The translations under genes were made by a program, and so were the position numbers. Positions 1 to 8,041 of a DNA stretch of 64,000 nucleotides are shown in pieces. Origin of the DNA: Xenococcaceae cyanobacterium MO_167.B27 (GTDB lineage: Bacteria > Cyanobacteriota > Cyanobacteriia > Cyanobacteriales > Xenococcaceae); assembly GCA_030065935.1 (NCBI GenBank), contig JASJCP010000005.1:29237-93236 (forward strand), read 5' to 3'. The first letter of the stretch is position 1; every line of letters starts with the position of its first letter. Below the pieces are notes generated by a model. The model did not search any database and was not told where the DNA came from. It saw only the letters and a program-made list of their open reading frames with translations.

Positions 1-1
1 T

Positions 2-142
2 CGGATTAATCGCCCAGCAGCTTCCATAGCGATTAAATATAACAATCAAGGACTCTCTGATTGGGAGTTAGGGCTGCGTTTGATGAATATTATCAATACG
101 GTGCAACAAGAAAACCAAGTGCCTCAACCAATATCGAACTAA
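2..142 (+). CDS. 3' end of an HMA-domain (heavy-metal-associated) protein, cut by window edge
   Basis: Frame 2 is open from the first base to a TAA at 140-142. Its residues RINRPAASIAIKY align with the N-terminal HMA-like domain of the plus-strand P-type ATPase further along (RVNRVAASIAINY), and the open frame runs on to a short tail. It is therefore the end of an HMA-domain protein of the kind that accompanies cyanobacterial metal ATPases, or of a shortened ATPase. A near-identical fragment lies at 9602-9718. The start is outside the window, so full length and function cannot be judged. The stop overlaps the stop of the convergent WD40 gene by a few bases. Confidence 0.55.
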   Translation, partial: RINRPAASIAIKYNNQGLSDWELGLRLMNIINTVQQENQVPQPISN

Positions 143-2646
143 GAAAGCAACAACTCTTGTCTAGCTTGCCAAATCTTAATCGTCCGATCGCTACTGCCAC
201 TTGCCAGAGTTTGTCCGTCGGGGCTAATGGCGATCGCCTTTACTGGTGCTGCATGACCGATAAGCGTCCGCAGTAATTGTTTTGTCTGAATATGCCACAT
301 TTTAATCGTCTTGTCCTCACTGCCACTGATGAGGTGCTGGTTATTGGTACTGATAGTCAAAGCTTGAACCGCCCCTGAATGTCCGATCAAGGTGTAAAGC
401 AATTTTCCCGCCTCTAAATCCCACAGCTTGATAGTGTGGTCATCGCTGCCACTAATCAGAGTTCGTCCGTCGGGACTAATAGTGAGAGAGCGAACGCAAC
501 CTTGATGTCCTTTGAGGGTACGAATCAAATCTCCCGTAGTTAAATCCCAGATTCTGATGGTTGTGTCTTCACTGCCACTAATCAGAGTCCGAGCATCATT
601 GCTGATGGCTAAGCAAGAAACCCACTGCTTATGACCAAAGAGAGTCTGAAATGACTCTCCTGTTGACAAATCCCAAAGTTTGATTTTGTGACTTCCACTG
701 GCAAGGAATTGGCACTCGCTGTGGGAGTGGTAAGTACTGATAGCGAGGGAACGAATTGGTTGTCTATGACCGAAAAGCGTTCGCTGGAGGTTTCCTGTTT
801 GTAGATTCCAAATTTTAATATAGCTTCTGTTTTCAGTGCGATCGCTACTGGCAATAGTCTTGCCGTCGGGACTAAGGGTAAAAGTCAAAATCTCGCCTTG
901 ATGGGCTGCTAGTTTGAGACTGCTAGCAGTTTGCCAGCCTCTGGGCTGGAAAGGGCATAGTTCAATCGTGCGGCGATCGCTAATACTAATCAAGATTCCC
1001 CCGTCAGGGCTAATGGCAAGGGGAGTTGCTTTTCCCGCTCCTAAAGTAAAAGTATGTAACAGAGAACAATTTGTCAGTTGAGGAGGTCGAGTTGGTATTT
1101 TGAAGTTGTTAAGCTTTCTCAACAGCTCTTGTACCTGCCTCAAACCCGATTCATCCCCAAGCTCTGATAAACAGGTTTTGAGGGTTTCGAGGTATTCTCG
1201 GTCTTTTAGGGTTAAAGTTAACTCGACTTTATCTAAATCCTCCCTCCCTTCAATGGGAAACAATTGATGCTGTTTGAGCCAAATCTGAAAAGAGTTATAG
1301 AGTTGCTCTCTCGCCAAAAACTTATCGGGTAGATGAGCGAGACTCTGGGCAAGTTTTAACGCGAGTAAATGTAAACCGTCCGCTCTTTGGTGAGCTAAAG
1401 CAGAGAAAACACTTTGATAGATAGCTCCCGTAACGCAAAGGGCTGCTTGTCGCGATTTTGGCTCAGATAGCTCTTGTTTAGTAAGCTGTGGCAGAATCTG
1501 TGGCAGGTGAGGGGGTAGGTCATAGTTAACTAGATAGTAAAAATCTGCTACCCAACCAGCAACGAGACAGTGACAGACAGTAACAAATTGGCATAGTGTC
1601 TCCAAATCTTTTCTATCGATCTGGTAGTCAAAAGCAAGTTCTTTGATGTCAATACCAGCAGCCTGCAATTGTTCTGCTTCTAACCAAATTGCCAGATTGA
1701 TCGCATTTTTACCCCCCAAGCGCTCGATATCTTCGGGGTTTTTACCCAATGCCAGGAGTCGCTCTCTAGTATCTTTCCATTTCAAGGCACGGGCTATTAC
1801 TGACTCTTCTAGCAACTCTCGGTAAGACAGCCTCAAAATAGTTTCATAGCAATATTTCTCTTGTCCTAAATCCCAGTAAGCTATCCGTAAATTGAGATAA
1901 TCCCCCTCAATTTCCGACTCTAGAATCAAAGTTGGCTGTTCTTTGAGCTGCTCAAACAGCATCTTGATACTGGCTTCTCCGTGAAAATTCTGACTCTGCC
2001 AAGCACCGCCTAAAAATTCTGTTGGTCTAAATTGACAGTGGGATGAATAGTTTTGACTTAAGAATTCTCGCAGTCCTTGAGCTAATTTTTGTTCTATCTC
2101 TTGAGTTTTAAGAGCAATTCCTTCCAATCCTTGAAAGGGAACTTTGGGAGGTATCAGAAAAATTCGCAGTGGCAGGGGAACATCGGCAGCAGAAGATTTT
2201 TGTAGTTGTGCGGGCGATAAACGCAGAGGCCAATGCTCTAGGTTTTTGTTTATTTCAGGCAATTGTCGTAGTGTGGTTTGTTGCGCTGTGGCAACCATTT
2301 GCCAAAGATTCTGCTCTTGTTGGACAATTAATTGCTGCTGTAAACTTTTATCCTGTTCCCAGGTCTGTTGTTTTTGGTTAGACAGATCCTGCTGTGAGAG
2401 GCTTCCTTTGAATTCTTCAAAATCATCTAAACCAATGGCTGAGATAACGTTTTGGAGCGAGTTTTGAATTTCTCCAAGTTGTTGCTCTTTAATTCCCACA
2501 GAGTCGAGCATTCTCTTGGTGTGATGGTTCTGCTGGTTTTTGAGTTCTGACTGAATGCTGCTTAAGAAACTGTTAGCTCCGGCATAAACTAACGTGGACA
2601 AGATTGGTTTAGAGACTCGAACTAATAAGTGAAACCACGGGTGCAT
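139..2646 (-). CDS. WD40 beta-propeller repeat protein with a long uncharacterised N-terminal half
   Basis: 835 residues. From about residue 540 to the end there are about seven WD40 units, the later ones with clear GH...SPDG...LxSGSxDxTIKxWD signatures, enough for one seven-bladed propeller. WD40 propellers are protein-protein scaffolds. The first ~530 residues contain a hydrophobic start (possible membrane contact), a Gln-rich coiled-coil-like stretch around residues 30-120 and a helical middle I do not recognise. No kinase, caspase or NACHT P-loop is visible, although such fusions are common in cyanobacterial WD40 proteins. The ATG at 2646 is the only sensible start. It is a lone minus-strand gene, convergent with the HMA fragment. 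The partner it scaffolds is unknown. Confidence 0.85.
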   Translation of the reverse strand: MHPWFHLLVRVSKPILSTLVYAGANSFLSSIQSELKNQQNHHTKRMLDSVGIKEQQLGEIQNSLQNVISAIGLDDFEEFKGSLSQQDLSNQKQQTWEQDKSLQQQLIVQQEQNLWQMVATAQQTTLRQLPEINKNLEHWPLRLSPAQLQKSSAADVPLPLRIFLIPPKVPFQGLEGIALKTQEIEQKLAQGLREFLSQNYSSHCQFRPTEFLGGAWQSQNFHGEASIKMLFEQLKEQPTLILESEIEGDYLNLRIAYWDLGQEKYCYETILRLSYRELLEESVIARALKWKDTRERLLALGKNPEDIERLGGKNAINLAIWLEAEQLQAAGIDIKELAFDYQIDRKDLETLCQFVTVCHCLVAGWVADFYYLVNYDLPPHLPQILPQLTKQELSEPKSRQAALCVTGAIYQSVFSALAHQRADGLHLLALKLAQSLAHLPDKFLAREQLYNSFQIWLKQHQLFPIEGREDLDKVELTLTLKDREYLETLKTCLSELGDESGLRQVQELLRKLNNFKIPTRPPQLTNCSLLHTFTLGAGKATPLAISPDGGILISISDRRTIELCPFQPRGWQTASSLKLAAHQGEILTFTLSPDGKTIASSDRTENRSYIKIWNLQTGNLQRTLFGHRQPIRSLAISTYHSHSECQFLASGSHKIKLWDLSTGESFQTLFGHKQWVSCLAISNDARTLISGSEDTTIRIWDLTTGDLIRTLKGHQGCVRSLTISPDGRTLISGSDDHTIKLWDLEAGKLLYTLIGHSGAVQALTISTNNQHLISGSEDKTIKMWHIQTKQLLRTLIGHAAPVKAIAISPDGQTLASGSSDRTIKIWQARQELLLS

Positions 2647-3011
2647 AACAGTTTTAGTGCTGTTTCAATTGAGTAATTGAGAATAATTATGATTAGATTT
2701 ATCATAAAAGCTATCATACTACCGAACTAAGTTGCAATAATTTCTCACAAGTTTCTTAGTTAGCAAGGGCGAGTTGGGCTGGCTCTGTTTCCTAGTCTAA
2801 TACCAGTTATCAAAAATATTGACAAGCCATTCTTAATTCTAATAATAATACTCTGCTGAATGTCTTTTACCACTTTTGAGAAATAATATCAGCAAAAGCG
2901 CGATCGCTAATTTGACCGATCTGAATTCAGGATACAAGCCTCAATTTCCTTTCTTTTTACCGTGCGAGCTTCTTGCCCCGTCTCTTCGAACGGGCGGGGT
3001 AAAGAGCGAGT

Positions 3012-3428
3012 CTATAATGGTCGGTTCTGTTGTTCAATATACTGTTTAATTATTGATAATGGCGCACCGACCCAAGAGCCAGCAAAATAGCTAGGCGACC
3101 ATAAACCACCTTTCCAATAATATCGAGGCTCATTTTGGATGTTGTTTTCGCTTCGGTGCCTAGAGGATACACCTTTTAAACTGTTAACGCGCCTTGGAAA
3201 TAGATACTTTTGGTGGATAGTTAAGTAATAAATGGACATGGTCAGTTTCACCGTTCATTTCCATTAATTCTGTTTCAAAATCTTTGCAGATATCCCTAAA
3301 AATAATTTCCATATCTTTAAGTATTACATCAGTAAAAACTTTTTTCCGATACTTAGTCACAAAAACCAAGTGAACCTGAAGTTTAAACACGCAATGCCTG
3401 CCAGTACGAATATCAGTTGACTTCTTGA
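3012..3428 (-). pseudogene. tnpA: IS200/IS605 transposase TnpA (Y1 HUH), frameshifted
   Basis: The first part reads from a GTG at 3390 (open back to 3428 without ATG), with FKLQVHLVFVTKYR and the HUH motif in DHVHLLLNYPP. It stops at 3184 just after SISKAR. The remainder continues in the neighbouring frame, from VNSLKGVSS through YYWKGGLWSPSYFAGS to the catalytic tyrosine region SIIKQYIEQQ. One extra base near 3190-3197 accounts for the break. Rejoined, the protein would be about 135 residues, normal for TnpA, which cuts and rejoins single-stranded element ends. The loss of an ATG near the usual start supports decay, although programmed frameshifting or a sequencing error cannot be excluded. 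Confidence 0.8.
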
Positions 3429-3430
3429 TT

Positions 3431-3515
3431 CAACAGCGAGTGGGGGAAAGCCGATCCGCTGTCTCTTGAATTCATTTCAAGAGCTTGTAAGCGGGAGTCC
3501 AAGACCGCGCTGAAT
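3431..3515. repeat. Palindromic repeat split by a hairpin, between tnpA and tnpB
   Basis: The outer parts (3431-3449, CAACAGCGAGTGGGGGAAA; 3497-3515, ending CCAAGACCGCGCTG) match the two halves of the palindromic repeat found inside iscB at 8189-8233, in reverse orientation. Here about 45 bp separates them, including a perfect 7-bp hairpin TCTTGAA/TTCAAGA (3464-3482). It may form part of the divergent tnpA/tnpB promoter region. Confidence 0.55.
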
Positions 3516-3548
3516 CGCTTTTTCATAGACCAATGATATTATAAATCT

Positions 3549-4754
3549 ATGATTATAAGGAAGGCATATAAATTTAGACTCAAGACCAATCAGACTATAG
3601 CCCGAAAACTGTCTCAATTTGCGGGTTGCTCACGACTGGTTTGGAATAAAGGTTTGGCATTTCAAAAAGAAAGATTGAACGCTAAACAGTCTTGTTTGTC
3701 CTATGCTGGATTAACCAAAGAATTAACTGGATGGAAAAAAGAAGAAGGCTTGTTTTTTCTTAAACAAGTTCACTCACAAGCTTTGCAGCAATCCTTAAAA
3801 AATCTATCACAAGCATTAAAAGAAGCTTTTGATAAAACTAATCCTAAACAATTTCCTAAATTCAAAAAGAAAGGGCAAGGTGACTCATTTCGTTATCCAC
3901 AAGGATTTAAAGTAGATAATGATAATGGACGAGTATTTCTGCCCAAAATAGGATGGGTTAGGTACAACAAAAGTCAAGATGTTGTAGGTGAAGCTAAAAA
4001 TGTAACCGTCTCTAAAAAAGGACAACACTGGTTTGTATCTATTCAAGTTGAAATAGATGTAGAAATACCCAAGCATCCTTCGAGTTCGATTATTGGAGGC
4101 GATTTGGGAGTAATCAGGTTTTTAACTCTATCAAATGAAAAATATTATGAACCATTAAATATATTTAAGAAACTGAAAACCAAGCTAGCTAAACTACAAA
4201 AAAAATTAGCTAAAAAAGAAAAGTTTTCTAATAAATGGAAAAAGTTAAAGTCTAAGATAACTAAACTACATATCCGTATTGCTAATATTCGTAACGATTA
4301 TCTTCACAAGATTTCAAGTGAACTGAGCAAAAACCACGCCATAGTAATTCTTGAAGACTTAAAGATAGTCAATATGAGCAAGTCAGCCAAAGGAACAGTA
4401 GAAAATCCAGGTAAAAATGTTAAACAAAAATCTGGTTTAAATCGGGCAATTCTTGACCAAGGTTGGGGAGAGTTGATCCGTCAACTAGAATATAAGCTTG
4501 CTTGGAATGGTGGTCAACTAGTTCAAGTTAATCCTAGAAATACATCAAGAAAATGTCCAAAGTGCAACTATATATCGGCAGAAAACAGAAAAACTCAAGC
4601 TGTTTTTAAATGTCAAAACAGTAGTTGCAACTATACTGCAAATGCAGATAAAGTAGCAAGTTTAAATATCACAGAGGCGGGACTCGCCTTGATAGCATCT
4701 GGAGAAGACCCGTTGGGGTTTTCGATGAATGGTGAACCCACCGACGGAATTTAA
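3549..4754 (+). CDS. tnpB: RNA-guided endonuclease TnpB (IS200/IS605 family)
   Basis: 401 residues, full length for TnpB, the compact ancestor of Cas12 that cuts DNA under guidance of an RNA made from the element's right end. Visible parts are an N-terminal MIIRKAYKFRLKTN segment with helix-turn-helix, RuvC-I Asp in GGDLGVIRFL (~184), RuvC-II Glu in ILEDLKIVN (~267), a four-Cys zinc ribbon (CPKC ~336, CQNSSC ~355) and RuvC-III Asp in NADKVAS (~364). All three catalytic acids are present, so it may be active. The guide RNA would overlap the gene's 3' end and run through 4754-4797 into the flank. TnpB is not itself needed for transposition but favours retention of the element. Confidence 0.95.
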   Translation: MIIRKAYKFRLKTNQTIARKLSQFAGCSRLVWNKGLAFQKERLNAKQSCLSYAGLTKELTGWKKEEGLFFLKQVHSQALQQSLKNLSQALKEAFDKTNPKQFPKFKKKGQGDSFRYPQGFKVDNDNGRVFLPKIGWVRYNKSQDVVGEAKNVTVSKKGQHWFVSIQVEIDVEIPKHPSSSIIGGDLGVIRFLTLSNEKYYEPLNIFKKLKTKLAKLQKKLAKKEKFSNKWKKLKSKITKLHIRIANIRNDYLHKISSELSKNHAIVILEDLKIVNMSKSAKGTVENPGKNVKQKSGLNRAILDQGWGELIRQLEYKLAWNGGQLVQVNPRNTSRKCPKCNYISAENRKTQAVFKCQNSSCNYTANADKVASLNITEAGLALIASGEDPLGFSMNGEPTDGI

Positions 4755-4797
4755 TTCCTGTAGGAATCACCTTGCTTTAGCTAGGTGAGGATGTCAA
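4754..4797 (+). other. Right-end hairpins of the IS605 element / 3' part of the TnpB guide RNA
   Basis: Two adjacent palindromes follow tnpB: ATTCC-tgta-GGAAT (4754-4767) and an imperfect 9-bp stem CACCTTGCT/AGCTAGGTG (4768-4787), then GAGGATGTCAA. In IS605 elements this structured end is both the transposase recognition site and the scaffold of the omegaRNA. The guide would be the next 16-20 bases, from about 4798. Confidence 0.6.
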
Positions 4798-7046
4798 TCT
4801 TGAGTATCACCAATTAGAGGTCGAAGTCCGTTCACTCCCGCAACGATCGCAGAACCGTTGTGGACTACAGCAGCTAGGAGGGGATTTAGTCCCACCGTTG
4901 TAGCGACAGAAAGTGCAGCCACATTGGGAATTACCGCCAGGCGAGTGTTTTGCTTGATTAGTGTTTGGGTTTGTTGAGCAAGGGCGATTGCTTTAACTAG
5001 ACTGCTCAAGTCATTTTCCATCAACACTACATCCGCAGTTTCCCGCGCCACTTCTGAGCCAGAGCCAAAGGAAACGGAGACATCCGCATAAGCTAGGGCT
5101 GCTGAGTCATTAATCCCATCCCCAACAAATGCTACTGTTTTGCCCGATTCGTGCAATTGACGAACAATAGTTGCCTTTTGCTCGGGAAAAGCTTCCGCAT
5201 GAATATTGTCTGATGAAATGCCTAATTCTTTGGCAACTGTCAAAGCTCGCTGTCGGCGATCGCCAGTCAGAATGTGAATGTCTAGCCCTCGATCGTGTAA
5301 TTGTTTAATTACAGTTTTGCTCTCCGAGCGTAGGGGATCGGCGTATTCAATTACTCCTACTAATTGACCGTTACTTGCCACATAGATTGGGGAAGCTCCT
5401 TCAAGGTCTGGATGTTGTCTGTGCAGTGCTTCGAGGCTAATTCCTTCCTGATTCATCAAGCGATCGCTTCCCACTAAAACTGCCTCTCCATTGATGTTTG
5501 CGCGCACGCCCAGACCAACTTGATAATTCCATTTGCCACGGTGCAACCGCCTTACTCCCTGTTTTCGGGCATAACGTACTATTGCGGAGGCAAGGGGATG
5601 AGTAAGACGTTTTTCTGCTGCTGCTGCTATTTCTAGCACTCTTATTATCGTATTTTCCTTTACTGTTCTGACTCCAACTACAACTATATCTCCCTGAGTG
5701 AGAGTGCCAGTTTTGTCAAAAACTACTGTATCCACCTCAGCCAATTGTTCCAAGCTGCGTCCGCTACGGATGAGAATACCCCGTTGTGCTGCTGCGGTCA
5801 TGGATGCGAGAACAGTAGTCGGCACTGAGACGCGAATGCCAGTAACAAAGTCGAGGGTGAGGATAGAAGCAGCTCGTGCCATGCTGCCAGTGGTAACTAA
5901 TACCCCCGTCGAGAAGAACAAAGCGGGTAAAATTGCTTGATCGGCCAGTTGAGCAGCGTAGTTTTCCATGCGGGTATCGTAAACGGGAGCATCTTGCACT
6001 AACTTAATACTCTGTCCGGCGCGAGTATCAGACCCAGTGTGCTGTGTGAGGATGTATAGTTGTCCTTCCCGTACTAGGGTAGAAGCATAGACCGTTTGAC
6101 CAACTTCTCGCGTTACAGGGATAGACTCACCAGTGAGTTGTTGCTGATCGATTAAGGCTTTACCCCGTAGAATCTCACCGTCAACTGGGATTTGTTCTCC
6201 TGGATAGACAATGACAACGTCTCCTGGATTTACCTGTTGGACAGGAATTTGTTTTTTTGTGCCGTCGCGCTCTACCCAGGCAAATTGGCTGAGAGAATCG
6301 AGGAGGTCTAAAGTTTTGCGGGTAGATTGGCGAGCGGTACTCTCGCGGATCAGATCCCCAATTTCATGCAGCAGCAGGATTGTAGATGGAGTGATAAGCT
6401 TTCCCTGTAAGCTGGTGAGAGTTAACGCCATTAAGTCGAGACAGTCAATATTTAACCGCTTATTGTTCCAGATGCTGTCGAAGGCTCTTTTAGCCACAGG
6501 GATGCTCGCAACAGCAACAGTTCCTCCAATCAGCATAGCAGGAATAGGTAGCCCTACTGATCCTGCTAATAAAGCGAGAAAGGTTGCCAAAACTGGAAGT
6601 TTCAAATTAGACCAAGAGTTTCCTGATTCTGCTGTGTCTGATTCTGAAGCAGCAGGGAAGATGGGGGTAGCAGCTAGCTGAATCAAATTTCCTAGATGAC
6701 GATGCATCTGCTTATCTGAAACCTGTCCGGTTTGATATTTAACGGCAACCGACATGGCGGTTGGTTTGAGCTTAACATGGGTAACATTGGGCTCGTTTTC
6801 CAGCAACACTTGTAGGCGATGGGCATAGTCGGCATCGTAAATCAGTCGGCGCACCCGAAACCTGACTCGTCCAGTGATGCTATGGACAATACTATATGGC
6901 ACTAGCGATTCGGTTGGTCGAGCATCTACCGATTGGTAACTAGATACAGGGGAGGGATTTAGAGCAGGGGAAAATAGGGTTAATTGTTCCTTCCATGCTC
7001 CAGCTTTCTCTTGAGAGGTTTGATGTACTTCAATTGCTGCCACCAT
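4794..7046 (-). CDS. P1B-like heavy-metal P-type ATPase lacking the CPx motif
   Basis: 750 residues with an N-terminal HMA-like domain (GRVRFRVRRLIYD, ~57-120), membrane helices from ~140, LTGES (~303), phosphorylation site DKTGT (~443), the THPLAS signature of metal pumps (~479) and GDGINDSAAL (~641). All are standard for a metal-transporting P-type ATPase in the cytoplasmic or thylakoid membrane. The helix that normally carries CPC/SPC/TPC reads LDFVTGIRVSVPT (~397-409), with no cysteine, so the substrate cannot be assigned. The C-terminus (LRPLIGDTQD) is shorter than that of its paralogue at 11354-13588, because the stop codon lies at the boundary of the neighbouring insertion element. ATG start at 7046. 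Confidence 0.92.
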   Translation of the reverse strand: MVAAIEVHQTSQEKAGAWKEQLTLFSPALNPSPVSSYQSVDARPTESLVPYSIVHSITGRVRFRVRRLIYDADYAHRLQVLLENEPNVTHVKLKPTAMSVAVKYQTGQVSDKQMHRHLGNLIQLAATPIFPAASESDTAESGNSWSNLKLPVLATFLALLAGSVGLPIPAMLIGGTVAVASIPVAKRAFDSIWNNKRLNIDCLDLMALTLTSLQGKLITPSTILLLHEIGDLIRESTARQSTRKTLDLLDSLSQFAWVERDGTKKQIPVQQVNPGDVVIVYPGEQIPVDGEILRGKALIDQQQLTGESIPVTREVGQTVYASTLVREGQLYILTQHTGSDTRAGQSIKLVQDAPVYDTRMENYAAQLADQAILPALFFSTGVLVTTGSMARAASILTLDFVTGIRVSVPTTVLASMTAAAQRGILIRSGRSLEQLAEVDTVVFDKTGTLTQGDIVVVGVRTVKENTIIRVLEIAAAAEKRLTHPLASAIVRYARKQGVRRLHRGKWNYQVGLGVRANINGEAVLVGSDRLMNQEGISLEALHRQHPDLEGASPIYVASNGQLVGVIEYADPLRSESKTVIKQLHDRGLDIHILTGDRRQRALTVAKELGISSDNIHAEAFPEQKATIVRQLHESGKTVAFVGDGINDSAALAYADVSVSFGSGSEVARETADVVLMENDLSSLVKAIALAQQTQTLIKQNTRLAVIPNVAALSVATTVGLNPLLAAVVHNGSAIVAGVNGLRPLIGDTQD

Positions 7047-7740
7047 GATCGATCCCCCCTGTCTGCAAAGCTAACTGATTTCTAGCTAGTAACTACCACT
7101 CTTACTAGTTGCTTCGCGATCTTGCATCTTATATTATTCCCTAGTTGATTTCCGCAAAACGGTCAGTTCAATTTAAGTTAAGAGCAGATTAAGATTATCT
7201 TATCTTTATTATATGTTTTTTCTCTGCAAAAAAAATAGAAGTTAGTAATAGTTTTTAAGCTTTTTGTTTAAGAAAAAATTTTTTCATTAACTTTAAATTG
7301 CCTGCAAATAAAAATAATTAGCATCAAAAAAGAAATGATTTTCATACTAATTGCTAATTGTTAGCAATTATTTGTTGTATCTATATAGACTTTTTTATTC
7401 TCTTGAAAATTTTTCGCTTTAGTAGCTAATTTCTACACTTAATAGAAAAATTGTTGATAAATAGTAATCGCAGCTTGGAATCCAAGAACGTTGCTCACCC
7501 GCTTTATGGTTAGGTCACACACTCGCAGTTGCTAAAACTGACGAACTCAACCGCTTAAAGTGGTATTTCAGACCTTTTTGTCACCTCAAAACCTAAATTT
7601 CTGTTAAAAAAATTTTTTAAGTTAGTTAATTACGGTATTAATAAATAAGGTTTTTTAAATGAGAAATATTTTAAACAACAAGTTAATTAAACAAGGTAGG
7701 GTGGGAAAATTATACCAAATCAAAAAATGGTTGCAACACC
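7047..7740. other. AT-rich intergenic stretch between ATPase and iscB element
   Basis: About 700 bp, mostly A/T tracts around 7180-7450, presumably holding the ATPase promoter near 7060-7200. At 7480-7594 one plus-strand frame is open for ~38 codons and reads protein-like (HTLAVAKTDELNRLKWYF) up to a TAA, but has no start or ribosome site and I cannot identify it. It may be a gene relic. The left end of the iscB element probably lies in the second half, but I see no clear boundary. Confidence 0.4.
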
Positions 7741-8041
7741 TATGAAAAACCTATACAAACTTAGTTAGCTCTAGGAATGTATTCTGTCATGGGTTGCAGA
7801 GTCAGATTGTTGTCTTTAAACAATCTCCCTTGGTTGAGTCATGACACCTTTGAATGAACGCTAGTTCAATGCTCTGTCGTTAGAGATTAAGGAACGGGTG
7901 AAAAGGTTTATAGCCTTAGTGTCTCTAGCCTAACAAGCTCAACAGCGCGATTCTGTAAGCCGAGGAAACCTCGGCACATCTCGCGCTCAATCAAGATTCT
8001 CGAAGCACACTTTACCTAGTTATTAGGAACTAATCAAAACC
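7741..8041 (+). ncRNA. Putative omegaRNA (HEARO-type) upstream of iscB
   Basis: About 300 bp of non-coding sequence directly before iscB, the position where IscB guide RNAs are encoded. It is richly foldable: AGATTGTT/AACAATCT (7804-7811 with 7819-7826), GAAC-gcta-GTTC (7857-7868), a perfect 7-bp stem GCCGAGG-aaa-CCTCGGC (7959-7975), and GCGCGA/TCGCGC (7945-7950 with 7981-7986) enclosing the latter as an outer stem. It differs in sequence and GC content from the AT-rich DNA before it. The 5' end, where the guide would lie, is not resolved. The call is by position and structure, not by covariance. Confidence 0.6.

Larger units (their letters stand above)
2970..4797. mobile_element. IS200/IS605-family element with broken tnpA and intact tnpB
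   Basis: The divergent tnpA (minus) and tnpB (plus) arrangement is that of the IS605 group. A GC-rich hairpin just left of the tnpA stop (about 2974-2999, CCCCG paired with CGGGG) and an imperfect hairpin right of tnpB (4768-4787, CACCT/AGGTG) look like the subterminal hairpins recognised by the HUH transposase. The right end probably finishes with the tract GAGGATGTCAA at about 4787-4797, a form I recall from cyanobacterial members. The left boundary is uncertain; it could lie up to about 50 bp further left. With tnpA broken, the copy is probably non-autonomous. Confidence 0.75.
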
